Source: Coriobacteriia bacterium (GTDB lineage Bacteria; Actinomycetota; Coriobacteriia; Coriobacteriales; QAMH01). From it: 64,000 nucleotides of DNA. Positions 33,149 through 44,830 of the stretch are shown here, in pieces (positions within the stretch are counted from its first letter, which is position 1; each line of letters starts with the position of its first letter). Made by a program: the position numbers and the translations under genes. The stretch spans positions 1 to 64,000 of the forward strand of contig QAMH01000008.1 in NCBI GenBank assembly GCA_003149935.1, given 5' to 3'. Below the pieces are notes generated by a model. It was given only the letters and a program-made list of their open reading frames with translations, was not told where the DNA came from and searched no databases.

Positions 33149-33595
33149 TTACTCGTGAACAAAGAATATCGTATCAAGAATGCTGTAGTACCAGGTTTGC
33201 GGAGCGGTGATGCTTTTCTCATCGAGATGGTCCGGCAGCCTCGAAGCGTTATCGACCGTACCCTGCTCGTTCGTGACCACGGCAGAGCTTTCCCCTTCCC
33301 TGACCCATCCCAGGTCAGAGCGAGCTTGGTTCTCGATACCCTCCTCGGTTTGCAGGGCGTCGTTCTCGGCTTGGACGGCCTCGTTACGCTCGGTCACGGC
33401 ATCGAGCTGCGCCTGGAGACGCTGCTCGGTACGCATCGTCTTGTAATAGTCGCGCCCGACGGGATAGAGCACGACGAGAGCAAAGACGACGATGCAGGCG
33501 ACGATGGCAAGCACGCGCCATGAGCGCTCGCGCTTGCGCACCCGGGGAGCATCTGCGCGCTGCGAAGGTTTACGCTTTTCGCTGCGCTTTGGCAT
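33149..33595 (-). CDS. DivIC/FtsB-family septum protein
   Basis: 148 residues. A basic N-terminus is followed by a single membrane helix (~ 27-45: VLAIVACIVVFALVVLY), then a coiled coil (55-85) and the conserved ENQARSDLGWVREGE segment. The family bridges the divisome with FtsL/FtsQ. ATG lies right after the ftsX stop (TAGATG), so ftsE-ftsX-divIC form an operon. Confidence 0.88.
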   Translation of the reverse strand: MPKRSEKRKPSQRADAPRVRKRERSWRVLAIVACIVVFALVVLYPVGRDYYKTMRTEQRLQAQLDAVTERNEAVQAENDALQTEEGIENQARSDLGWVREGESSAVVTNEQGTVDNASRLPDHLDEKSITAPQTWYYSILDTIFFVHE

Positions 33596-34519
33596 CTATA
33601 CCTTGAGGTAGCGGCGCATGGCGATGGCCGAGCCCAGCATGCCGATGAGCACGCCGGCAATGATGAGCACGATGTAAATCGCGGAGTATACGCCCGGATC
33701 GACCGTGAGCGGCAGGAAGCTCACCATGTTCTCGAGCGCGGGGAACACCGTCACGCGCACGAGCGAGAGCACGATGATGGCGAACACGGCGCCGACGAGC
33801 GCCTGCAGGGCGCCTTCCATCACAAACGGCCCGCGAATGAAGCCATTGGTCGCGCCGACGAGCCGCATGATCGAAATCTCGCGCCTGCGGGCAAGAATCG
33901 CGAGGCGAATCGTGTTGTTGAGAAAGACCAGCGAGATGAACACGAGCAGGACGACCGCGACGATACATGCGTAGCGGATGACGTTGGTGACGGCGAAGAG
34001 GCGCTCGACCGTGCCCTGACCGTACTTGATGGAGTCGGACGGATCGCTGGGATTATCGGCAATCGCCGTGAAGGTCTCGCTGCCGAGAATCGCGTTCACC
34101 GTGTCTTGGACCTTGTGCGTATCGCGCAAGGTGATGACGTAGGTACGCGGCAGCGGGTTGCCGTCGAGCTGATTCACGATATCGGGGTTGTTGGCGGTCT
34201 GACGCTGGAAGTCCTCGAGAACCTGGTCCTTGTTGCGGAATTCCACCGAGGCGATGTTACCGGCATCGTTCTCGAGCGTCTTGAGATAGCTGTCGAGACT
34301 CGATATCTGCTCGTCGGTCGCCTCATCGGAAATGTAGAGACGCACGTTGACCTCATCCTCGAACGAGGTGGCGAGGTTGCCGATCATCATCGAGATGATG
34401 ATGGTCACGCCGATCATGAGGAGTGACAGGAAAATGGTGACGATACCGCCAATCGTCGTGCCGAGATTGCGGCGCGAGCTGACGATGGACTCTTTGAGGA
34501 AGTAGATGATCTTAGACAT
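33596..34519 (-). CDS. ftsX: Cell-division ABC permease FtsX
   Basis: 307 residues: four membrane helices, a large extracellular loop after TM1 (about 55-165) and the FtsX permease core (SLVFLNNTIRLAILARRREISIMRLVGAT). Works with FtsE to activate peptidoglycan hydrolases. The start MSKIIYFLKE at 34519 overlaps the ftsE stop by 8 bp, which fixes it; the longer ORF is out-of-frame ftsE sequence. Confidence 0.95.
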   Translation of the reverse strand: MSKIIYFLKESIVSSRRNLGTTIGGIVTIFLSLLMIGVTIIISMMIGNLATSFEDEVNVRLYISDEATDEQISSLDSYLKTLENDAGNIASVEFRNKDQVLEDFQRQTANNPDIVNQLDGNPLPRTYVITLRDTHKVQDTVNAILGSETFTAIADNPSDPSDSIKYGQGTVERLFAVTNVIRYACIVAVVLLVFISLVFLNNTIRLAILARRREISIMRLVGATNGFIRGPFVMEGALQALVGAVFAIIVLSLVRVTVFPALENMVSFLPLTVDPGVYSAIYIVLIIAGVLIGMLGSAIAMRRYLKV

Positions 34520-35546
34520 CGTAACCGTACACTCCCTTCTTCTGATCGCGGACGAGGGTGCCGTTCTCGAGTGCGAGCACGCGCCGACGCATCTGATCGA
34601 CCATCTCGCGGTCATGCGTGGCGACGAGAATGGTCGTGCCCGTGCGGTTGATGCGCTCGAGCAGACGCATGATGCCCAACGAGGTCTGCGGATCGAGGTT
34701 ACCAGTCGGCTCGTCGCAAATGAGGATCGGCGGGCGGTTGACGATTGAGCGGGCGATGGAAACACGCTGCTGCTCGCCACCGGAAAGCTGGTCGGGCAGC
34801 TTGTCCATCTTGTCCTCGAGGCCGACGAGACGCAGGACCTCGGGTACCTGCGTGCGAATGACGTGACGTGATTTGCCGATTACCTCGAGTGCGAAGGCAA
34901 CGTTCTCGAATGCCGTCTTGTTGGGCAGGAGCTTGAAGTCCTGGAACACGCAGCCGACGCTACGACGCAGGTACGGGATGCGCCAGTTCTTGATGGTGCG
35001 CAAGTTCTCGCCAGCGACGACGAGCTCGCCATTCGTGGGCACAATCTCGCGGTTGAGCATGCGAATGAAAGTCGACTTGCCCGAACCGGAATGACCAACG
35101 AGGAAGAGGAACTCACCCGAGCGGATATCAAGCGTGATATTGGCGAGCGCAGGCCTGTTGGGCTGCGCGGGGTACACCTTCGTGACGTTGCGCATCGAGA
35201 TGACAACGGGGCCGAGGTTTTGCTTCGCGTTCTCGTCGAGCGCAAGGTCGGCGTAGGAGCCAACGGCTTCGGTAGCCGCGGGCATGCTGGAGGTCGATAG
35301 CGGGTTTGCCTGACCCGTTTGCGCCGGGCGCTGACGACCCGTCGCACCTGCAACGTTACGACGGACGTCGACATTGCTCTCCGCGTCGATACGCGGAAGA
35401 CGTGCGTCGATCTGTCTGGTTCTATATGCATCGTTTGCCGCGGCTTGCTCATCTGCCTGGGGCATACGAGCCGCTTGACCGCGGGATTTTGACGAACGGC
35501 CGCCCGCTGCATGGGCGCCGCGCGACGATTTGCCGAATAGTGCCAC
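34512..35546 (-). CDS. ftsE: Cell-division ATP-binding protein FtsE with long N-terminal extension
   Basis: 344 residues; the ABC ATPase is at ~114-344 with Walker A GHSGSGKST (151-159), signature LSGGEQQRV and Walker B ILICDEPTG. Usual FtsE is about 225 residues; the first ~113 here are low-complexity, polar and Arg/Ala/Gln-rich, likely disordered. The GTG start 35546 has GGAG 7 nt upstream and no stop interrupts, so the extension is likely made. The internal ATG at 35195 (MRNVTKVYP) would give a standard-sized protein but has no ribosome site. Confidence 0.93.
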   Translation of the reverse strand: MALFGKSSRGAHAAGGRSSKSRGQAARMPQADEQAAANDAYRTRQIDARLPRIDAESNVDVRRNVAGATGRQRPAQTGQANPLSTSSMPAATEAVGSYADLALDENAKQNLGPVVISMRNVTKVYPAQPNRPALANITLDIRSGEFLFLVGHSGSGKSTFIRMLNREIVPTNGELVVAGENLRTIKNWRIPYLRRSVGCVFQDFKLLPNKTAFENVAFALEVIGKSRHVIRTQVPEVLRLVGLEDKMDKLPDQLSGGEQQRVSIARSIVNRPPILICDEPTGNLDPQTSLGIMRLLERINRTGTTILVATHDREMVDQMRRRVLALENGTLVRDQKKGVYGYDV

Positions 35547-35664
35547 GTTTCAACTCCGATCTCATTCAGCTTAGTCGGTTACGTATTCTATCCCACTGCC
35601 GCGCAAGTCAAATGGAAATATCGCGAACATCACAAAGCGTTCACGTATGGGAGGGGCGGGCCCC

Positions 35665-35793
35665 TGTCATCTCGACTGAAGCGGCCGCCGGCGCGGCCCC
35701 TGTCATCTCGACCGGAGGTGCCGTTAGGCACCGGAGTGGAGAGATCTCTCGTCGGGAGATTTCTCGACTTCGCTTCGCTCCGCTCGAAATGAC
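35665..35793. repeat. Palindromic intergenic repeat, family 1
   Basis: GTCATCTCGACTGAAGCGGC, a second GTCATCTCGACCGGAGGTGCC unit with TGCCGTTAGGCACC hairpin, GAGAGATCTC core, and CGCTCGAAATGAC at the end. Between the tkt C-subunit stop and ftsE. Confidence 0.85.
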
Positions 35794-35821
35794 AAGGGGG
35801 GGCTTCGTGTCGAATCTCTTG

Positions 35822-36760
35822 CTACTTGCGGGCGATGGCAGCGCGGGCCTTGGTAACAATGCCGGCGGCATCCAGGCCGTACTCCGCGAGCAACTCGTCA
35901 GGCTCACCGCTCGTGCCGAACATGTCACGCACGCCGACGCGCTCGAGGGGCACGGGGTAGTTCTCGCCGATGATATCGGCGACCGCCGAACCCAGACCGC
36001 CAACCGTGGAATGCTCCTCGCAGGTCACAACGCAGCCGGTCTTCTCGATACTCGCCAGCAACGTGGGCTTGTCGAAGGGCTTGACGCTGAACACGTCGAT
36101 GACCTCGGCCGATATACCATCTTTCGCGAGCTCATCAGCGGCGAGGAGCGCCTGCGCGACCTCGATGCCACCCGCAACGAGCGTGACGTCCGTACCCTCA
36201 CGCAGCACGTACGACTTGCCAAGCTCGAGCACGGTGCCCTCTTCGTATACGGTGGGGACCTTGGCGCGACCAAGGCGGATGTAGAAGGGACCGGGCGTGG
36301 TTGCCGCGATGCGGACGGCTTGCTTGGCAGCCCAGTAGTCAGCCGGAATGAGCACGTTCATGCCCGGCAGACCACGCATGAGGCTCACGTCCTCGAGCAT
36401 TTGGTGGCTGCCGCCGTCCGGACCCACGGAGATACCCGCATGCGTCGGGGCGACCTTGACGTTGAGGCCCGCGTAGCAAACGGTATTGCGGATTTGATCG
36501 TAGCAGCGGCCCGTACCGAAGGCGGCAAAGCTACCGGTAAAGACGGTCTTGCCAACAAGCGAGAGACCCGAGGCGACGCCAATCATGTTCTGCTCGGCAA
36601 TACCCACGTTAACGAGACGCTTGGGATCGAGGTCCTGGAGCTTCTTGGTGGTGGTGGAGCCGGATAGGTCGGCCTCGACGGCCATGATGTCATAACCTTC
36701 TTTGACGAGCTCGACGAGCGTTTCGCCATAGCCCTCACGGGTCGCGATAGTCTGTGCCAT
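35822..36760 (-). CDS. Transketolase, C-terminal subunit (split form)
   Basis: 312 residues covering the pyrimidine-binding (Pyr) and C-terminal transketolase domains (VNVGIAEQNMIGVASGLSL...THAGISVGPDGGSHQ). It pairs with the N-terminal subunit encoded 2 bp upstream to form a two-subunit transketolase of the non-oxidative pentose phosphate pathway. GGAAGGAG precedes ATG 36760. A split transketolase is common in anaerobes. Confidence 0.94.
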   Translation of the reverse strand: MAQTIATREGYGETLVELVKEGYDIMAVEADLSGSTTTKKLQDLDPKRLVNVGIAEQNMIGVASGLSLVGKTVFTGSFAAFGTGRCYDQIRNTVCYAGLNVKVAPTHAGISVGPDGGSHQMLEDVSLMRGLPGMNVLIPADYWAAKQAVRIAATTPGPFYIRLGRAKVPTVYEEGTVLELGKSYVLREGTDVTLVAGGIEVAQALLAADELAKDGISAEVIDVFSVKPFDKPTLLASIEKTGCVVTCEEHSTVGGLGSAVADIIGENYPVPLERVGVRDMFGTSGEPDELLAEYGLDAAGIVTKARAAIARK

Positions 36761-36762
36761 GG

Positions 36763-37608
36763 CTACTCCTTCCCCTCAAGCTCGGCAAGCGCATCACGGG
36801 CCTGCTCTTCGTTGGGAGCCTTGCCGTGCCAGCCTGCCTGGTTTTCCATGAACGAGACGCCCTTGCCCTTGACGGTATGGGCAACGATGCAGACGGGCGA
36901 CCCTTCGAGAAGCGTCGCCGTCTTGAGTGCGGTGATGACGGCGCTAACGTCGTGGCCGTCGACTTCAATCGTCTGCCAGCCAAAGGACTGGAACTTCGAG
37001 CTGATGCCATCGAGACCGGCGACATCGCGTACGTCACCGTCAATTTGCAGGTTGTTGTTGTCGACAATGGCGACGAGGTTATCGAGCTCGTAATGCGCGG
37101 CGAACATGGCCGCTTCCCAGACCTGGCCCTCCTCGATTTCGCCGTCGCCGAGCAGGGTGAAGACACGGCGCTTGGGGCCACCCTCGTTCTGGCGGTCGAT
37201 ACGCATTCCAAGCGCGACGCCCGCGGCAATCGAAAGGCCCTGGCCGAGCGATCCGGTCGAGACCTCGACGCCGGGAAGTTTCTTGGAGTCGGGATGGCCT
37301 TGCAGACGGCTGTGCAGCTTGCGCAGCGTGAGCAGCTCGTCGTCGGGGACGAGGCCAAGCTCGGCAAGCGCGGCGTAGAGCACTGGCGCGGCATGGCCCT
37401 TCGAGAGGATGAAGTAATCGCGCTCAGGGTGCTGCGGGTCATCCTCGGAGTAGTTCATCACGCCGCCGAAGTAGAGCGACGCAACGATATCCGTGGCCGA
37501 AAGCGACCCACCAGGGTGACCGCTACCGGCCTCTTTAAGCATCTTGATGATGTTTTTGCGCATGTTGTTCGCACGCGCCTCGATCTCTTCCACAGACTCT
37601 TGGATCAC
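36763..37608 (-). CDS. Transketolase, N-terminal subunit (split form)
   Basis: 281 residues of the TPP-binding domain: ThDP motif GDGEIEEGQVWEAA...NNNLQIDG and the conserved GHPGGSLS start and STGSLGQGL. GTG start at 37608 with AGAGGG upstream. It lies directly ahead of the C-terminal subunit gene. Confidence 0.94.
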   Translation of the reverse strand: MIQESVEEIEARANNMRKNIIKMLKEAGSGHPGGSLSATDIVASLYFGGVMNYSEDDPQHPERDYFILSKGHAAPVLYAALAELGLVPDDELLTLRKLHSRLQGHPDSKKLPGVEVSTGSLGQGLSIAAGVALGMRIDRQNEGGPKRRVFTLLGDGEIEEGQVWEAAMFAAHYELDNLVAIVDNNNLQIDGDVRDVAGLDGISSKFQSFGWQTIEVDGHDVSAVITALKTATLLEGSPVCIVAHTVKGKGVSFMENQAGWHGKAPNEEQARDALAELEGKE

Positions 37609-37700
37609 GGATGCGCCCTCTCTTGATTGAGTGGTTTTTCAAGTCAGTTCATCATACTAGCTACGCGTTGAAAGTCGTCGAGAAATATCCTCGAGCTTAG

Positions 37701-37743
37701 TGAGATTTCTCCATTACGCTGCCTGCGGCAGCTCCAGTCGATA
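37701..37743. repeat. Degenerate family-1 palindromic repeat
   Basis: GAGATTTCTCCATTACGCTG then CCTGCGGCAG hairpin and CTCCAGTCGATAC, a decayed copy just past the prfB stop. Confidence 0.6.
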
Positions 37744-37749
37744 CGTCGC

Positions 37750-38853
37750 CTAGCTCGCTTCGCTGACGCGCCATTGGTGGTAGCCAACGACGAACTCGTC
37801 GATGTCGCCGTCGAAGACCGCGTCCACGTTGCCCGTCTCAACACCGCTACGCAGATCCTTGACCATTTGGTATGGGTAGAGCACGTAATTGCGGATCTGA
37901 TTGCCGAAGGAGATCTCGTGCTTGGGGCCGCGCAGCTCGTCGAGCGCGTTGGCGCGCTTCTCCTGCTCGAGCTCGTAGAGCTTGGAGCGCAAAATGCCCA
38001 TGGCCGTGGCCTTGTTCTGGAGCTGGGAGCGCTCGTTTTGACAGGTGACGACGATGCCCGTGGGCAGATGCGTGATGCGCACGGCGGAGTCGGTCGTGTT
38101 GACGCCCTGGCCACCGTGGCCCGAGGAGTGGTAGACGTCGATGCGCAAGTCCCCTTCGTCGATTTCGACCTCAATGTCATCGGGCAAAACAGGCAAAACC
38201 TCGACACCACCGAAGGTGGTCTGACGACGCTTCTTGGCATCCGTCGGGCTAATGCGTACGAGACGGTGCACGCCCTGCTCGCTCTTGAGCATGCCGTAGG
38301 CGTTATGCCCACTCACGGTGAAGGTCGCACGGTCGAGGCCGATAGCCTCGCCGGCAGGGGCGTCGTTGACGGTGACCTTCCAGTTCTTGCGCTCGGCGTA
38401 ACGCGTGTACATGCGGAAGAGCATCTCGGTCCAGTCCTGGGCCTCAAGTCCGCCTTGGCCCGGATTGATCGTCACGATGCAGTCACCGGAGTCGAGCTCG
38501 TCGTCGAACCACGAGGACAACTCGAGCGCGTCGGCATTGGACGTAAGCGTTCTGATGGACTCGATGACCTCGCCCTCAAGCTCGTCGTCACCCTCCATCG
38601 CAAGCTCGTTTGCCGTCTCGGCATCCTCGAGAAGCGAGACGGCGTTGTCGTACTCGGCGATTTCGTCACGCAGCGCCGCGGCCTTGCTCATGATTGACTG
38701 GGCGTGCTCCTGGTCATCCCAGAAACCCGCCTGTGCCGATTGGCCTTCAAGGCCGGCGAGTTGCTCGCGCTTGTCGTCGATGTGCAGGTACGAGCCCATC
38801 TTCTCGATACGCTCGCGCAGTGCCGCGAGCTCCTGTGCGTGATTGTCTGCCAT
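37750..38853 (-). CDS. prfB: Peptide chain release factor 2, with SPT in place of SPF
   Basis: 367 residues recognising UGA/UAA stops. It has the hydrolysis motif GGQ (247-249 in SGHGGQGVN) and TTDSAVRITHLPTG. The stop-codon recognition tripeptide, SPF in RF2, reads SPT at 202-204 (VRISPTDAKKRR). The frame is open through the region where many prfB genes have an in-frame UGA and programmed frameshift (GSYLHIDDK), so no autoregulatory shift. secA is 11 bp upstream. Confidence 0.95.
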   Translation of the reverse strand: MADNHAQELAALRERIEKMGSYLHIDDKREQLAGLEGQSAQAGFWDDQEHAQSIMSKAAALRDEIAEYDNAVSLLEDAETANELAMEGDDELEGEVIESIRTLTSNADALELSSWFDDELDSGDCIVTINPGQGGLEAQDWTEMLFRMYTRYAERKNWKVTVNDAPAGEAIGLDRATFTVSGHNAYGMLKSEQGVHRLVRISPTDAKKRRQTTFGGVEVLPVLPDDIEVEIDEGDLRIDVYHSSGHGGQGVNTTDSAVRITHLPTGIVVTCQNERSQLQNKATAMGILRSKLYELEQEKRANALDELRGPKHEISFGNQIRNYVLYPYQMVKDLRSGVETGNVDAVFDGDIDEFVVGYHQWRVSEAS

Positions 38854-38864
38854 GCCCCGCTACC

Positions 38865-41621
<2,757 letters not shown>

Positions 41622-41766
41622 GATTCATGCCTTTATTTTTCTGAAACGATATTGGCGTCCGTACTACTTTAGCACAGGTCAGTAGTGCCCCTTCCTGACG
41701 AGTGGGGAACAAACGCATGCCCATAGAAGCCACACATCACACACGCGCAGTCTCCATCCTAAAAGG

Positions 41767-44439
41767 TCAGGGTGCTTTTTGGACAAGCGCTGCCTCCAGG
41801 CGCAAGAGCTCGGGATCGGTGGTCACGAGCGCGTTGTAGAGCTCGCGCGTCTCGATGGATGGATCAAGACCAAGCGTTTCCTGCAGGTAATCACGGCATG
41901 AGAGATAGGTCTTGATCGCCGGGCAACGCTGGCCCGAGGCAATCTGCGCCTTCATGAGCGCACGGTACACGTCTTCGCGCGTCTGCTCTTCCTCCATCGC
42001 CTTGCGCGCGAACCACAGAGCGATGCGCGTATCGCGTACCCGCAAGGCGCAGTCCGTCGCCGCGACCATGGCATCGACATAGAGCGCACGGTAACGATCG
42101 CGCTGGGCGTTGATGGCTCGCACGCTACGCTCGCTGGGCACGAGACCTCCCCGGTAGAGGGCTTCGATCTTTGCATAGGTGTCGAGCAGGTAGTTCGCGT
42201 CGTGATCCGAGACGAGCAGGTGCCGCGCGAGCTGCTCGAACTCCGCGATATCGGAGTGCACGTAGCGCGGATCGATGCGGCAGAACTCGCCATTGCGTTC
42301 GAGGTAAGGCGCCTCCCCCACGATCGAGATGCAGTTACCCCAGACGGTGTAGAAGTTATCGAGCGCATGCGTGCGCGGCAGACCGGGCCATATCTGCTTG
42401 AGGAGGTCGTCACGCGGCACGTCACGGCCGTGGTTGAGGACGAGCAGGGAGAAGAGCGCGCGGGCCTTCTTGCGCCACTTGCCCTCGCTCAGATAGCGCT
42501 CGCCAATGGTCACCTCGAAGCCACCAAGCAAGCGCACGTACATCTCATCACCGGTCTTGTTGACAACGTTGGGTTTGGGGACGGACTTTCCGGCATTTTG
42601 CGCAGAGAGCCCCTGAAGCTTCCACGGTATCGATGCGGACTCCCGACCGCAGCAAGTGGCAAGCATCTCGAGCATGTGGGCAGCACCGTCGAGAACCTTG
42701 GCGTCGCGACGGTCCACGACGGGACCAACCAGCCCAAAGTACCCCGACCGCCACATGTCGCAGACGAGCATCGCCTCGGTGAAGCTCGTCACGCCGCGCC
42801 TACGCATTCTGAGCACCGCGTCACAACCGAGGTCCTGGACCAGATGTCGCAGGTCGGGACTATCGACATGCGCGAGCACGTGCAAGGCGACACCGAACGC
42901 ACGCGAGTTTCCGAGCATGTCGACATGCTCGGTGAACAGCGCTCCGAGCTGTCGAGCACGCTGCCTGCCTGGTGCACGGCGTCCCTTGCCATACCGCGGA
43001 TCGCTCTCGGGATCATCGAGGCAAAACGCGCGAGCAAGCTCGGCATTCGTACAGGAGTCGAGCACGCTCGTGATAAAGGAGAGCTCATCAGGCGCCTTGA
43101 TCTTCGGCGAAAGCTCGTAATGCGTGGTGTCGATAATCGCATTCTCGTCGAATTGGGCAAGCGCGATGCGAGCCGCGACACTCGCGGCATCTGGTTTATC
43201 GGCCGATTTCTGCATGGCGAGAACGTGTTGCGCGATATGGCATGCCTCGCGCGCATCTCCCGACAAGCCGGATACCCACGCGTGAATCACCTGCAGTATG
43301 GAGCTGTTTGCATACGTTGCCTCGGGGCAACGGTCAAGTAGCGTCGAGACAAGATGTATCTCGCCCGCATCGAGAAAGTCCCAGCCCCGCTCGACAAGCC
43401 ACGCAGCGCAGCGTTCGTCGTTGCAGAAAGCATCGATGATGATGGATCCACGTCGCAAATCACCGCGTTTGAACAGCGCCCCGAGCACGCGCTCGGACAG
43501 CGAATGGTTGCCTTCGAGCACGACGGCTTCGAGCTTGTTGGCGAGAATCGCGTGTCTGAGATCGGCCAGCTCGAAATCCGCGACCTCGAACACGCCGGAT
43601 ACCGTATCGATGCCGAAAACGGGATAGTCACGCGCAAGCAGCGCGATGTCCTCGCTCCTGAGCGTAATCCCGATGCCGTCGAGATCACGCATGGTGCCTG
43701 TCTTGAACAGGAGCATGGCAAACATGCCGCGCACGAGATCGAGCGGGAGACGCTCGGAGAACAGCCCCTTGAGGCACTCCTGCTGGGACAGCATGTTTGC
43801 GCCCCAGATAACCGAAGCCGCACGTCCAAACAGCAGTTTACCGGCATCGATCCAACGCTTCTTGCCGAATGCGCGACTGCCGCCATCCTGCTCGGTCACC
43901 TGCCGCGGAGCGCACTCTTGCTCGGTTGCGAGCAGTTCGACCGCGTGTATGGAAAGGCAATCGGCCTGCAGAGCGCTCAGAACATCGCAAGAGGGCAGCG
44001 TCGTTGCGATGACCTCGATGCCCGCGTAGAGAGCCGCATCAACGTGCCGAGAGAGGGCATGGGCGCGTTCTTCGTGTAGCCAGGGTATGTTATCGAGAAT
44101 GACGAGGCTTGCGCAGACATCGCCTTGCCTCACGATCATGTTCTCGTCTCTGTCGAGCGCGAGCAAAAAATCAGGGCTTGCGGCATCAATCCAGGTAACG
44201 GAGGTGTCAGGGAAGAGGCGCTGCGCATACTCGCGCGCAAGCTCCGTCTTCCCGAAGCCGTGCGGCGCCATGATGAGGCGCAACGCATTGCGGTCTTGCA
44301 GCATCGCCGAAATGAGGGCATCGCGTTTGACGTGCGTCCCCAGAAGCGTCGAGGCCTGCAATTCTGCCGGATAATCGAGCGAGAGATCCTCCCCTGCCTC
44401 TTCGGATGTCTCGAAATCAAACGTAAGCTCCTCGGCCAT
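41767..44439 (-). CDS. SARP-type transcriptional activator with N-terminal STAND-like ATPase
   Basis: 890 residues. N-terminal P-loop APHGFGKTEL (~58-67) with a Walker-B-like LVILDN, a helical middle (TPR-like sensor), then an OmpR-type winged helix at ~633-725 (RLLGGFEVTIGERYLSEG...RARALFSLLVLNHGR) and a BTAD TPR domain (~728-880). In Actinobacteria such SARPs activate secondary-metabolite or stress genes; the order (ATPase first, DNA-binding last) is inverted relative to AfsR. GAGGGGG precedes ATG 44439. It ends a four-gene minus-strand stretch with no recognised biosynthetic genes. Confidence 0.85.
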   Translation of the reverse strand: MAEELTFDFETSEEAGEDLSLDYPAELQASTLLGTHVKRDALISAMLQDRNALRLIMAPHGFGKTELAREYAQRLFPDTSVTWIDAASPDFLLALDRDENMIVRQGDVCASLVILDNIPWLHEERAHALSRHVDAALYAGIEVIATTLPSCDVLSALQADCLSIHAVELLATEQECAPRQVTEQDGGSRAFGKKRWIDAGKLLFGRAASVIWGANMLSQQECLKGLFSERLPLDLVRGMFAMLLFKTGTMRDLDGIGITLRSEDIALLARDYPVFGIDTVSGVFEVADFELADLRHAILANKLEAVVLEGNHSLSERVLGALFKRGDLRRGSIIIDAFCNDERCAAWLVERGWDFLDAGEIHLVSTLLDRCPEATYANSSILQVIHAWVSGLSGDAREACHIAQHVLAMQKSADKPDAASVAARIALAQFDENAIIDTTHYELSPKIKAPDELSFITSVLDSCTNAELARAFCLDDPESDPRYGKGRRAPGRQRARQLGALFTEHVDMLGNSRAFGVALHVLAHVDSPDLRHLVQDLGCDAVLRMRRRGVTSFTEAMLVCDMWRSGYFGLVGPVVDRRDAKVLDGAAHMLEMLATCCGRESASIPWKLQGLSAQNAGKSVPKPNVVNKTGDEMYVRLLGGFEVTIGERYLSEGKWRKKARALFSLLVLNHGRDVPRDDLLKQIWPGLPRTHALDNFYTVWGNCISIVGEAPYLERNGEFCRIDPRYVHSDIAEFEQLARHLLVSDHDANYLLDTYAKIEALYRGGLVPSERSVRAINAQRDRYRALYVDAMVAATDCALRVRDTRIALWFARKAMEEEQTREDVYRALMKAQIASGQRCPAIKTYLSCRDYLQETLGLDPSIETRELYNALVTTDPELLRLEAALVQKAP

Positions 44440-44452
44440 AGCGCATTCCCCC

Positions 44453-44710
44453 TCAGAACAGTGCTTCGCATACGAGGGTGATGGTGCGCGACAGCGCCGA
44501 ATCGGGCACGCAGATGACCGCGATTGCACAGATAAGCAGCAGTATTCCGCAGCTTGACAGCAGGCATGACACGGCAAGCAACATGCGCGGCTGACGCGAC
44601 GTACGCTCGCTTTGCCCCTCGGGAGCCTCTTCATGCGAAAACCGGGAGAGGCGTGCCATGACGGCTTGGGCGCTTTCGTGTGAAGGCGCAGGCGGAACCT
44701 CGATGCTCAT
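44453..44710 (-). CDS. Small single-pass membrane protein (85 aa)
   Basis: Polar N-terminal half (AQAVMARLSRFSHEEAPEG) followed by one ~25-residue hydrophobic segment (MLLAVSCLLSSCGILLL...VICV). GAGGAG sits 5 nt from ATG 44710 (2 nt from the ATG at 44713), so 44710 was chosen. It is 13 bp upstream of the SARP gene and may anchor or modulate it; no family was recognised. Confidence 0.72.
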   Translation of the reverse strand: MSIEVPPAPSHESAQAVMARLSRFSHEEAPEGQSERTSRQPRMLLAVSCLLSSCGILLLICAIAVICVPDSALSRTITLVCEALF

Positions 44711-44830
44711 CATTACTCCTCGCTATTGCTCTTGCGAGGAAGCAGGGTACTCGCCCTCGTTGTCACGTCTCTACAAAATCATCTCGACAAGATATGGCTT
44801 TTCTCAAACCATGATTTCGATCGGCCGTCC

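Noticed and set aside
37750..38853. Programmed +1 frameshift in prfB
   Set aside because: The frame is continuous from ATG to stop and there is no in-frame UGA near codon 25.
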